Assembly: GCF_001949145.1 (NCBI RefSeq)
Contig: NW_019091451.1
Coordinates: 469,806 to 533,805 of the forward strand
From: Acanthaster planci
Taxonomy: Eukaryota; Echinodermata; Asteroidea; Valvatida; Acanthasteridae
Length of the DNA stretch: 64,000 nt
Direction: 5' to 3'
The position numbers were made by a program, and so were the translations under genes. Below are positions 1-11,715 of the stretch, piece after piece (the first letter of the stretch is position 1; each line of letters opens with the position of its first letter). The notes under the pieces are model-generated. The model had not been told where the DNA came from, searched no databases, and was given only the letters and a program-made list of their open reading frames with translations.

Positions 1-273
1 TAGACTCCATCTAGATTACCCAACTACGGCTAGAAATGCCATGTGAAATACACCGAAGCCTCTGATAGTGTAAAGATCCTGTGCTCATCAGCAGCACCAT
101 GAAATTGGGCTCTGTTAACTTGTGAATGGCTGCATGGGCCCATTCCCCCTAACTTCTACCTCTGGAGCTCAAGCGGCCCTATTAAAGCATTTGACAGTCC
201 CTCGGCGGTATATAGATGTGCACTACTGCCCTCATTGCCGGTCAATATATTTACATTACCATTAAACCCGTAC

Positions 274-1939
274 CTGCCGAGCCTGCATGGTGCCGTGCCT
301 GGGGGTTTTGGCTCCGGTGACCCCTGACGATCCACCCAGTGGTTGCTGGTCCTCGCGTCCAGGGTTGTGTGGGGACGATTGCTGCTGTCTTTGCTCGGGA
401 ACTGATATGGCTTCTCGGGGTCGCTGTTAACACTTGTCGCTGGGTTCTCAGCTGTAAAACCATATTGAAACCTAACCATTTCATATCAGATCATATTAGC
501 AGATTATATTAACTATCACATATGAGATTTAGTCAATAAAACAGGAAGATTTGAAACCTCTTTGTGGTTTTTTCAGCCATTTAAAACCAACCAATGAATG
601 AGCTCTTGACACACAGGAAGGGATGAACCGAGGGATTTATGAATTACAATTAAAAGCCACTTCAAAATATTGATTTTAGAAGTGGGTTCTCATGTACACG
701 TGGCTGATTAAAGTACAAATAATCAATCTTAGATTCCCAACTCACCGGTCATAACAGCCACCATGCTCTCATTGTAAGGCTCGTTGAGGGACTTGATAGC
801 CTGAGCTGTACCCAAAAGATCCCCTCCTAGCGACTCTGGCAACCTCCAGCGATTGGTCCCGCCCACCTGACAACGGATCCGATAACGGGGAGATGCAGAA
901 TGCTGCAGAGGGAGAGATTGATTGATGATAACAATGAATGCCATTACTCAAGTTCTAACCATGGCTTTGTAAACTGAGGAAAGTTAAAAACTGGGAGACA
1001 TTCAGACACCTTGATCAAAAACAACTGCTGTGGTTTTGAAGACAAAAAGAAGAAAAGGAAAGGCTAATGACGTCATCAGATTCAACAAAACAAGTCTTGT
1101 GGTCGGATTTGCAGATTTTGTTTCAGTCTGCATAAGAAAGAGCAAAATGAGCACTTTGTTGTTTAAAATGTGTCAGTCAGTTGGCATTCCAATGGAAATT
1201 GACATTTATGTATATACGGTGGAAAGTGTTAAAGGTTCCTCTCATTTTTACTAATTGATTGTAGCTTACTGATTGACAGACTGACTGAATGAACAAATTG
1301 ATTGATTCATATGAATTTTTTACAATTTTATTTATATTTAATCAATTTAAGTTTTTAACAAATATTAATATGTTGTAACTTTTATACTTGGGTTATACCA
1401 CTGTTTTAATACTGTGTTTTGTAAGGATTTGAGGGGGGTGATTTTTGGGGTGTGATCTTCTGGGCTTTTCTTGGGGAGGGGCTTATTTACCCACGTGAGA
1501 TCAGTGCTACCAGCACTGAATGGAATGGCCAGTTTCAACAAAAATTTAATCTTCGGAAATAAACAAATTCCATGAATGTTGACTTCACATTCATGGGTCT
1601 GCCGGGCATCTCCCACTTTCATGTGGTCAAACCGGGGTTTCATCTCTGAGGGTAGTCTGTAGTCCAACTTGTTTACATGAAATATGAGCTTGTCCCTGCA
1701 GCAATGGTCACAAGTATCCAGTGGTGGAATTTACATAGCCGCGGCTAGAAGTAATGAAGGAAATCGATGAACTCGGCCCCCACATGCAACGGGCTTCTAT
1801 GGGTCCATGTGCTATTTCCAGTGGGAGCCTGGTTCTTCTGACCCAGTCCTTCATATCAAACAGAGAACTCACCCTCGCAGGCTGTCTGGCGTCCACCACC
1901 ACACCAATCAATGCTGTATAGGGGGCACTCTGTAGAGCC
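274..1939 (-). CDS. Unidentified gene, three internal exons (partial, runs off left edge)
   Basis: I do not recognise this protein. Three minus-strand exons join in one open frame: 1939-1873 (acceptor after CACTCAG, donor GTGAGT, ends phase 0), 902-746 (acceptor CTCTGCAG, donor GTGAGT, ends phase 1) and 451-274 (acceptor TTTTACAG, donor GTACGG, ends phase 2). The joined piece is about 133 residues. It begins with a hydrophobic beta-like stretch (YTALIGVVVDARQPAR), continues with RIRCQVGGTNRWRLPESLGG and AIKSLNEPYNESM, then becomes a polar Ser/Pro/Asp-rich, probably disordered segment (EKPYQFPSKDSSN). In each exon the alternative frames hit stops or fail the phase match, which is the main evidence for coding. 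Start, stop and upstream exons are not seen; the gene continues to the left of the window. Sure of coding potential, not of identity. Confidence 0.5.
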
Positions 1940-4564
1940 CTGAGTGCAACAGAGGACAAAGCAAATATGGCAGGGGGAAAAAAAGGGTAACAAAGAATGA
2001 ATGAAGAGGTTGCTGTGTGTCACCTGTTAAGGCATTGTAAGGGCTGGTACCGCTCGCCAATTGCTCATATTTTCCTCCAAGTTGCACCTTAATCTTTTGC
2101 TACTGAGGCACTACGGTTCCCCATAATGATAGTGCACAGCATGTCCTTGCAGACCCTAGCCCAGGTTGGACATTGTCTTCATTTACACTTGAAAGAATGG
2201 CATTGTTGGAGGACTTTTATTCCCTGGACATTAGGCCCAATGCAATGTAGACGGTGTCCAATTTGGGCTAATTGGACCCACACTTGAACCACACAAACAC
2301 TGTGCAACCCCCCACCCAAGCATTTCAGATCCAAAACAGCCTTCATGAAAATGTAGCCGTACTTGGTTACTTGTACAAGGTGACACAAACAACTAAAAAG
2401 CAGTATCAAAAAAGACATCAGCCACCAACACGGTCCCTCTGAGATGGCCAAGTAGAGGGGCAAAGCCCCAGGCAAAGGTGCAATCTTTACCTGTTCACTC
2501 CGAGCTGGGAATGGAAATCTGAGTGTGGTCAGAAGATAAGCTGAGTCAATGTCCGAGCCAGTTTTGGAGTCGAGACCTCTTAATTTACAAGACCCCACAA
2601 GACCATCACAAGACCAACACAAGGCCTCCAGTCTGAATTCAAGCCACAAGCTATTCAAATGAACTGCAACATTACAAAACCATTCACTTGTCCCTGTTCA
2701 CACATTTATTTGTGACTGGTCTTGTACTGGTAAGCATGGTCTTGTGCACAGACATATAAACGCACAGACTGCCAAACCCTGTTCAAAACTACAGGGGGTT
2801 TTCATGATCTCCACGGCACCCAACTAAAATCAAAACTATGGGCAAATTCACCCCTCAGTATAGGGAATTTACGCACAGTCGAAGAATTTCAGCCATGAAA
2901 TTGTACGAAGCTATTTTTCGATTGTAAAAAAAATTCTCTTCTTACTTAATCTGGCCTTTTGGGGATCTGAAACAATGCAGTTGCAACATTTGAAAAGAAG
3001 AGATAGCAGTACCGAAGAACAAAAAAGTGAACATATTTTAGAAGAACATGTAAACAAATACAGGCAATGTAAGTGCGTTGCGCGTAATGCACACTGAACG
3101 TGCTGCCATCCGTTGCTTGGCCCATTGTTTGCCCGTACTTTTCAAAATTTCATGGTTTTACGTGCAAGACCAGCGGTCCATACATTTATGTCTGTAGTCT
3201 TGTAAATGGTCTTGGGATGGTCTCAATTACAACATTAGTCTAAGCACACAAGGAACACTGACATTATGCGTATGCAAATGCATGAATTCAAACACCTTGT
3301 TAAGGCTAAACCAAATTCTCCTTTACAATCTGCTATCTGCACCTACATGTAGAAATTTTTTCTACCTTGTAAAACCCAATAACACAAGGGTAAACAAATG
3401 TACACATCTTTTTGCATTTAGAGATTTGCTGTCTGAGCTCAGCTGAGAAAAGAGGAAAACTAACAGAGGTATTTACAGCACCCTCAAGCCACTACCATGA
3501 TATAATAATTTCTTGAATTTTAGACTAGGATCACTGTCATCACATTGAAAGATTTTCAAGGAAATAAGCAGCTTGAAATGAGCCTAATTTTCACAGCCCA
3601 AAATGAGGATTGTTGGCTTCCAACCACACTGGGTAACCTGAAAGTGGGTGCACTTGAATATAGAAAAGCTCAAACAAATCAACAAACATTTGCAGAGTTT
3701 GTAAGTAAACTCTACTTCAACTGATTTTTTTTAATCGACGCATGTTCTGGCACTTAGTTAGGTGCAATGAAATATTTCCATTAAAACGGCATCTGTTCTC
3801 GAGTGCATTTACCAAAGTTCAAGTGCAGTTGCCTGGCTACCACTGAAAGCGGTACTTCCCTCCCTAACAACAGCATTACAGCTGTAACAAATTTACGGTC
3901 TGTTTACCCTTTAGAGGTGCTACTGTGGGCACAGCCCTTTTACGATCAAATAATGAAAGCGTGTGAACATACCGGACACTACCCAGGAGCCACTAAGCAC
4001 CGCTTACAGAAACGCTTAGCACCCCATAGTGTTTGGTCAGTGCTTCAGGATGTTTGCTTAGTGAAAGGAGCTGAACCATTCATGAGTTTGTTTTCTATTT
4101 AAACATGTGCAGCACTGTCACTGGCTGAAATTACAGGATTAACAAAATGACTAGTACATGTAGGTTGAGGAAATTACAAAACTGTCAAAAACCTCACTGT
4201 TGCAGAGAGTGTTTATCAATTCAAATGTTTTGACCAGGTGTTCATGTTTAATTATAATAATACAAGCGGAATTATGAAAATTGGGCCACAAAATAATTGT
4301 TATTCTGTCTCTTCCTCGACCCATCTTATTTTGAGGGCACAACTCTAATTTTCTTGTGGGGTTGGGAAAACTGTGAAATTGGAAATAAAGATGTGAAAAA
4401 AAAATCTATTGCAGTCTGAATGTGCCAAAAGGTTCAACAGACTAATTTACGTGCAACTAGTTCCCTATAAAGTGTTGTTCATTTCATTTGAAACAAATGC
4501 CACCCTACCCCTCTTGCTGAAGCTATTTTTAACTGCACACTGAATCTGTTCAAAAAAGAGCTCA

Positions 4565-4709
4565 ATTGCAGAATACCCCGCCACCCCATATGGTCAACCC
4601 CAGGTACAGGTCAAAGTGTCACACTCTTCTCAGGGGATTTTCACCTTGTACCCATGTAAACAGTCATTCCGGGGGTCATTTTTTAGAGTGGCGGGGTACT
4701 TCTGCAATT
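4565..4709. mobile_element. Short inverted-repeat element (MITE-like hairpin)
   Basis: The left end AATTGCAGAATACCCCGCCA is repeated in reverse complement at the right end (4688-4709, TGGCGGGGTACTTCTGCAATT region), and the similarity continues inward for about 38 bases with small gaps. There is no coding capacity. The size and structure fit a miniature inverted-repeat transposable element; the superfamily cannot be told. Confidence 0.6.
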
Positions 4710-5315
4710 ACTCCCAAAAAAGGGCAAAAATTTTCAACCTACCAACCTTGTTCTCATATGCCAGGTGTAACTCGAAGCAGAACTTTTAGGGGCTTCAATG
4801 TAATTAGCTCTTCATAACTGCTTTTAATATGTCATTGTGAAATATGGGGACAAACAAAATGTTCCCTCTCCTTGGAACTTAAAATGGTATGGTGGTAATC
4901 GTTACTTTTAGGACCCCCGTTCCTTGGTTCTACTTTTAAGTATTTGGCATGTTGTTTCAGTCTTTAACTGCTTTTTCAAGATTTGTTAAGAAGTGTCCAT
5001 TGATAAGTTCTACTTGTAAGACTGCTGTTACTGTGGAAAGAGTTCCGAACATGACACCACTATATTACGTTAAATTGTGAACCCACGACAGCTCTAGACA
5101 GGCAACATTTATTTTAGGGGACTAAAGATGTGAAAAAGAGTTCAATACCTTAGGGGCAGTTCATTTAATTCATAAATTCATGTGAATATAGCGACTTGAA
5201 TTCTCTGTGCTAAAGACACTGTTGCTACTGGTATACATGTACCTTGTGATTCGGGGCAAGCTTTTGCTTAGTTACAAACATGTACATGTAACAGACACCT
5301 TGCACCAATACAATA

Positions 5316-5740
5316 TAGTCATATGCAAAAGTTCAGGACAACCCACAGAAAATGCATTAACCTGAAAGAAAACCAAACTTAAACCAATCAATCATGGCAA
5401 CTAGTGTTTATTTTCAATGTGTAACCTTGGTACCTTGGTTGAACATTTTTGACTACATTTCCATGATTTGACATGCTAACAGTCTAATATTCAGTGTGCC
5501 CCCCCTTATTTCTGATTACTTAGACTGGCTTTTTTTACCCATGCTGCCTTGCGGACAAAATGCCATACAAGACCTGCCTTTGCAAAAAACTTCATTCAAA
5601 TGGGCATATAGCACTACACTGATGTTATGCACCACTGTTAAATCATGTTAAGTAATCATTCAGTGAGACAGTGTAATGCAGGCCCAGTGACAGAAATACA
5701 AATAAAATTCCAGGTGGTCTTAAACTTTTGCAAATGACTG
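5316..5740. mobile_element. Tc1/mariner-like MITE, copy 1
   Basis: A non-coding element about 425 bp long, flanked by TA dinucleotides (5314-5315 and 5741-5742). Its ends are imperfect inverted repeats: the left reads AGTCATATGCAAAAGTTCAGGAC, and the right end read on the minus strand starts CAGTCATTTGCAAAAGTTTA. TA target duplication plus AGT ends is the Tc1/mariner pattern. The interior matches the reverse complement of the element at 34461-34800, for instance AATGCATTAACCTGAA and CCCAGTGACAGAAATAC, so the two are copies of one family in opposite orientation. Confidence 0.75.
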
Positions 5741-7254
5741 TATTTTCAAAGGATAAAACAAGCACAAACAAACCAGTCCATTCCAGGGATGATGGTTGCT
5801 ATGCAAAATTCAAAATTTAAATTCAAATCATATTTACGTGCCGCAGACAGCGGTAACCCTGCGTACCAGATTTTAATCAATGTCAACTTGCAACGGCTCA
5901 TTAGGACCCTGGGACCAGTATTATTTGCATGAATTTCATTCAAGCTCACTCAGAGTTCAATTGAAGAGTACATTTTGCTATCATCCAGTAACACTTCATT
6001 TTCATTGAAATTTTAGCACTAAATACATTTGCTCAACTCCCCACTTCACAGCAGGTGGCTGGGTTACACTGTTAAGGGCGATCTTGAACCTAGCACAAAT
6101 TTATTGTACTCCCTTCTGAGCTGATTATCCTAACAGTAGATGTTATTCAAAGGCAAATCAACTCAGGAAGGAGTACGATATATTTGCACAAGGTTCAAGA
6201 CTGTGCTTCACAGCATGATGTACACGTCCAACGCAGCCAGTCACAAAGCACTGCAATTCCATTCCCGAGTCAGATTGCCATATTGCAAATTTTTTTCTCC
6301 TTCTCAAAAAAGTTGCGACATTTTCACATTATTCTTTTTGATCAAATATTGATTAGTGATACGTGGCTCTACAGGATTATTTTTCAAAGGGAAAAAAGGT
6401 CAAATGATCGTGCAAGGTTTTCATTCCATTTTGTGAATACGTATACACAAATTACAATGCAAGTGTGGAACCAGATGAAGATTTTTTGCAGTCAAAATTT
6501 TTATAGCAAGTGTTCAGTTGCACTGCAAAAAAAGCAAAAATGCAGTGTTAGGCCTACTGGTTTACAGCCCAATATCCACTGCACAATTCGATAAAATTTA
6601 GCTTGACGTTGTGCAAATTGAGTAAAACAGTTATGCAAGTAAAACTACATTGTAGGCCTACTGTCGATCCATGAAAAAAAAAAAAGCAGGCCTCTTTCCC
6701 CTGGGCAAGCCTTGGCTTAGTCAACAGCAAGGCTATAATTTACTATGAGATTGTGAATTTGGGGATCCTACTCCTATACCAGAAGGGAGACCTACATTAA
6801 CTTCTGGACTGTAGATGACTGTATGTTGTGAAGAGAAGGCGGGGTTTTGAGTTTTGAGAGAAATTGATAGCGGAAACTAGCGGTGTTTTAACACATATTA
6901 CACAGTGGAGTCAAATTTGCATGGCTAGTTATTAGCACAGTAGGAAAGTCACATTTTCTCATGATTTACAATTTGAAATTTCCAAAAAAATAGGGTCAGG
7001 GCAGTTCAGCCTGACAGCGGTGCCTTTGGTTTTTGGGAGGAACGGCCAGTTTTGCACAGATTAAAATGACAAAAACTTAAGGGGTCCTCAAATTCACAAT
7101 CCCCATTTAGGGCCTTCTTAGGGCAGTAATAGTAGGAACTTAGAAGCCGGGACCTATGCAAAATAATGCAAAACGTAGTCTCGTACTAGAGGCGGACGTT
7201 TAAATCTACGCCTCTACTGTTTTTAAAGATTTTAGCCCAACGACAACAGCGTAC

Positions 7255-7453
7255 CTTGTATATGACATAGCCACGGACGACATCCTGGCTTGAGGTGGAG
7301 TAGCTGGCAAGTACGGGAGAGCTACGGGTGGCGAGGATAACCCAATGGAGTGCTTTGATGAAGCCGAGAGATTCGTCAATGTTGCTATCTCGGCCATACT
7401 TGGTCTCACTCAGGCCAACGATCAGTGCTTTTGTTTCACTTAAATACCCGATT
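7255..7453 (-). CDS. Isolated candidate exon, unknown protein
   Basis: A 199-base minus-strand exon candidate with a good acceptor (TTTTTCAG before 7453) and donor (AAG followed by GTACGC at 7254). Only one frame is open throughout; it gives 66 residues including GYLSETKALIVGLSETKYG, FIKALHWVILATRSS and DVVRGYVIYK, with normal amino-acid composition. It starts in phase 2 and ends in phase 0. It may belong to the same minus-strand gene as the exons at 274-1939, because that chain begins in phase 2, but at least one linking exon would be needed and I could not find it. No domain is recognised. Confidence 0.4.
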
Positions 7454-10400
7454 CTGAAAAACAAACGGCACAGCTTGTAACCTATGCACTGGGAGAATTT
7501 AGACGACCAGAAAAGTATCAAAGCTGTGTGAGGTCATATTTTTGTTGAGCATTTTGAGGAAAAGTCGCAAAACGTACCATCACCTACCCGTGTTACCACC
7601 GGGTCATTGTACAAATTTCGCGAACTTTTTTTAAAACTGGTATCACACGAGTTTCTATTTTGATCATGAAAATTTAATGATGCCTGCCGTGAACCAGCCA
7701 AAAGAAGTTCCCACTGGGGTCAGTGAAGGTGAACGAGTCGGCGCAAGTTGCATAGATACCGTTGTCAGGGCACGCTGGTCGGTGGACTCGTGACAATGAG
7801 GGCGCTGCATTAAGTTAGCAGTAATCGAAGCTGCAGGAGCGGGTTTGGAGCAGGTGTTGATTGAATCATTGTTAATCACGAGTTTATTCGGCCTTTTGTT
7901 TTTCAAAGGAAGTTAAATTCCTCGTTGTCAACGAATTACAATGCCGGAAAGCCTAAGTTTTTCAAAAGCAAAAGAGGGAATTGCTCAACTTATTTCTCCC
8001 AAAGGAGGACATCAATAACACCTCAAAAGTAAACTTACAAATAATAATAGGCCTAGGCCTACCATCATAGAAATGTTACAGAAAATAATTTTGTGTGGCC
8101 TTTGACCGAAACATGCTCTGAAGGATTACTGACGACGTAAAAAGCGCATATAGTGAAGCCTTAACGATACTGTGAATGGAAACGGCTGGCTGAAATGCTT
8201 GAGGCCTGACACGTACAATAACGAGAAGTGTGTTGAAGTCGACGATCGTCAGAGAGGGAACGTGTTATTACCCCCAGAAATTGGCACACGGTCCTATAAA
8301 ATTACCACGAATGATGTCATGCTGTCGGCAAAACAAAGGGTTGGTCCGGGATGCTGTTTACAGGACACATGTGTGCATATCCGCCGATTGCCCCTTCCTC
8401 GACGCCACCTGAGGCATTAAAACATCACTATATGAAGCATTCAGTTTTCCCAGAATGCCTGAGTCTTGTGCTTCCTCAGTCATCCATTCCTGACTGGTTG
8501 AATGATTAATACACGGCCGACGCCGGCTGGCAGTTACTCCCCCGTAACCATCCTTCTGCATGGAGCCCCCACAGACCTTAGCCGGTTTCGAGTATCCTCT
8601 CTCGCCGCCAGAACACTAAAATCAGACGGAGCAAAAACAGTCCTGACTTGATTGGTCCATGATTGGTCTAGCCAGCGCCACTGGGCAGGTTTTATGCATG
8701 AAAGCGTTCCATAACGTCAGAGCCAATGGAAGTAGATAATTAAGAACTTCTTATGCTCCAGGAAGCGGTAGATGAAAAATGTTTGAATTTACTTAATGAT
8801 GATTGCACGAACGATCCAGACGTGAGGTAATCTAAGCAAGGCTTGTCATGCCGAGGGCGCTTAAAAGGGCATTTCAGAGGTCAGTGTGGGTCTTTTACCA
8901 TCCATTTTCATGAAGCTACCAGGTACAATTACAGCGCGGGGAAATTGTCTTGAGAAAATCAAGGTGTTCTTCCGGCCATTCCCACTCTGTTGGAGTTCTT
9001 ACCATTGAAAGTGTCCGTCCGCTTGATGGACACCTTGGTTGTTACTTCACGCACTTTTAGAGGTAAATAATGCATCACTGGAAAGTGGATTTAAAGTGAT
9101 TTATCCATAACTATAAACACCAGCCCGGTAAAACTCGCCAAATGGGAGATACGCGAGGGAACCTCAATAATTTATAACGAACAAAAAGGAAAACACGATA
9201 ATGTATGTAAATGTTGGCCGAAACAACTTGTCTTCAAGTCCCCAATAAAATATCTGCCACTGATCTAAGAATAAACCCTTTTGTACCAAAGAGTGACACA
9301 CAATGAGTCCCGAGCTTGACCAAGAGAGGGTGAAATTTTCCTAGCAACGCAGGCTCCTTTTAGAAAGTCTTGTCTGTACTTAAGCATATCCTCTCTGGCC
9401 CTTAAGAACAATCGTTAAAGTGCAGTAAATTAACAAAAAAGTTGAAAAATTAAAAAACATTCCAAACGTAACCCTCTTAAAGTTTTAAAAAAAACAAGCA
9501 AAATATCAGGTCAAAATTGTAAAAACAGAAAAAGAAGAAGAACGTATATTCAAACACATGATTCCTCTTATTTCCCCCTTTTGCAACCAGAACAGGGCTA
9601 GTATGTTTAAAAGAAAATTAAATTAACAGAAACATGGGAAGATTAAAATGAGACGCATGCAGTGCTGGGTTAACTTTATAGACAATTATGCTTTTTGTGC
9701 ACGCCACAAAACTGAATAAACTTATTAATATTTGTCTGGGAAAAGACAAATTTTGTTTTCTGAATAACTCAGCTTGCAAGGCGTAAAGGAGACGAATCCA
9801 ATATGCCTCGCCGAAAACGTGTGCTTGTGGTTCGAATTCGATTGACTAACAATTGAATCTATGACAACTGACGAATTTAAAAATTGCAATTGCACCAAAA
9901 CGATGCCGCTGGCAGAATTGAAAATTAAAATCTAAGAATTTGAATAATAAAGTTTTAAATAGCTGGGAAAACTTGTACTTCCATGTTGTAGCCTTATTTG
10001 TGGGCTTCGTCATTCAGTTAAAATAAGATTTTTTTAAAATGACTTTGTTGTTGTATCGAAATTACATGACTTTTGTACGAGAACGGGACGAAACAATTCA
10101 ATCTACGCCAGGACACACACAAAAGTGAAACTCGGATTAATTTACACAGTTAATCCGCACGCAGTAACTGTCTGGTGGCATCCTGGAATGTTTTTAATTT
10201 CGTGGGCAAAATTTGCTCTCAAGGAGGTCTTTTATTTTATAATTATTAAAGTCACATCGGTAATCTCATTTACACTGATGCAGAAATCTTTTAGAACGTT
10301 AGAACCGTTTTAATGCCTTCCTACGTCACCAGTCCACACCCGCTGCAAAATTTCAGCTCTGTAGTGTCCAGATCTCGTGTGCACTGCTGCCGTGTACATC

Positions 10401-11446
10401 GCCACCCAACCACCTACCATAGCTAGGAGGTAGTAATATACGTCTCCCCTCACAATACAATGTAAGAATAGCCAAAAGATATTAAACGGATACGTATAGC
10501 GGCTCTCTCTGTTATAAATGCCGGCCTCAATCCTCAATAACCGGCAACCGACTTACTGACAAACTGACCTGAAGTGGGCCTTATAGTCGAAAGCTGAGAT
10601 ATACCTCTAGGATATTTCAATGGGTTAGTCCGATCAATTCCTGTAAGACCATAATGTGGCGGGTGACAGTTTGTCCCGCAGCGGAGCGCTATGCACAGCA
10701 CAAGGGTCCACTATTGATCGCGTTGCGCGATCGTTCTGCCCTTGAAGATGCGGGAAAAACACAAGGTGCAGTTTTCACTGCAACTAGCCTCTTGGCGAAA
10801 GATTCACATTATTAAATCTGAAAAAAATCTTGTCTCTCTAAACGACTAGGCAAACCTGAGTTTTTGTTTATTCTTCCACATAAATAGACCAGAGATGTAA
10901 GCGTATACGTGTGTCGGAAGGGAGGCCGAGGAGACGAAAACTGTTGAAAGTGCCTTGTCTGCAATGGAAAACTTCGAGTTTACTGCAAGAAAAAGGTGTT
11001 GACCACATGGTTGACGGCATGTGAACTCACAAATCGAGCAGACGAGCGTGTGTTCACTGTTGGTATAACATGAATTGCTCCCAGCGCGCACGGTAATGGG
11101 AGTCCTGAAATGTTGATTCAAACATACCATTTCCCAGCAGGACCAATTATTCGCAGCCAAGTTCATGGTTGGAATTCCTGGTGATGTGGAAGTAATTTTG
11201 CAGAACCGTCTGTGTGATTTATTAGTACACCATCTTTTTTGCCCTAGGACAAATTTTCACACGGGATCCCGTTAATCTCAAAACGGGTCTGTGGGCTGTC
11301 CTGTATTTTGCAAGTATGTGCTAGGATTTTGTTTTTATTGGAGGAGTCAATCGTACGGATTTTCCCCCTCGATCGCTGACAGTTAAAGCTGATCACTCAC
11401 ATAAAGGTAAACTGCTCCTGAAATTCTAGGTTTTGAATAGGAATGT

Positions 11447-11715
11447 CACTGTTTAAAACTGCTTAGAGTTTAAACACATTTTTAAACACTTTTTGTACCC
11501 ACTGTTTAAAAACACGTTTCACCCACGACGTTTAGGTGTTTATTAATGAAATGCGTTCAGGACTGGGTTGATAAGCTGATTTTAAAAGGCTAAACGTATA
11601 CAATGGAAAAAAACACTCAGCATTAAACACAATCCTGGACGCATTTCAACGTAAAATATCTATTTAAAATGGGTACCAAAAAGTGTTGAAACTCTGAGTG
11701 CTGTTTTTTACGGTG
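11447..11715. mobile_element. MITE-like element with long inverted arms
   Basis: Two arms of about 130 bases are imperfect reverse complements. The ends read CACTGTTTAAAACTGC on the left and, from the right end on the minus strand, CACCGTAAAAAACAGC. Deeper parts also match (AGAGTTT, ACACTTTTTG(G)TACCCA, GAAATGCGTTCAGGA against GAAATGCGTCCAGGA). Almost the whole element can fold on itself. No coding capacity. Confidence 0.7.

Larger units (their letters stand above)
2000..7250. other. Non-coding stretch with repeats
   Basis: No convincing exon seen. The stretch holds AT-rich unique-looking DNA, a block rich in GGTCTTGT/ACAAGACC motifs in both orientations (about 2570-3245) that looks like a loose inverted repeat, a short hairpin element at 4565-4709, and a Tc1/mariner-like non-autonomous element at 5316-5740. 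Confidence 0.5.

Noticed and set aside
1365-1667. Minus-strand ORF with YRLPSEMKPRFDHMKVGD
   Set aside because: Composition is plausible but no donor follows the good part and it does not fit the phase chain of the flanking exons.
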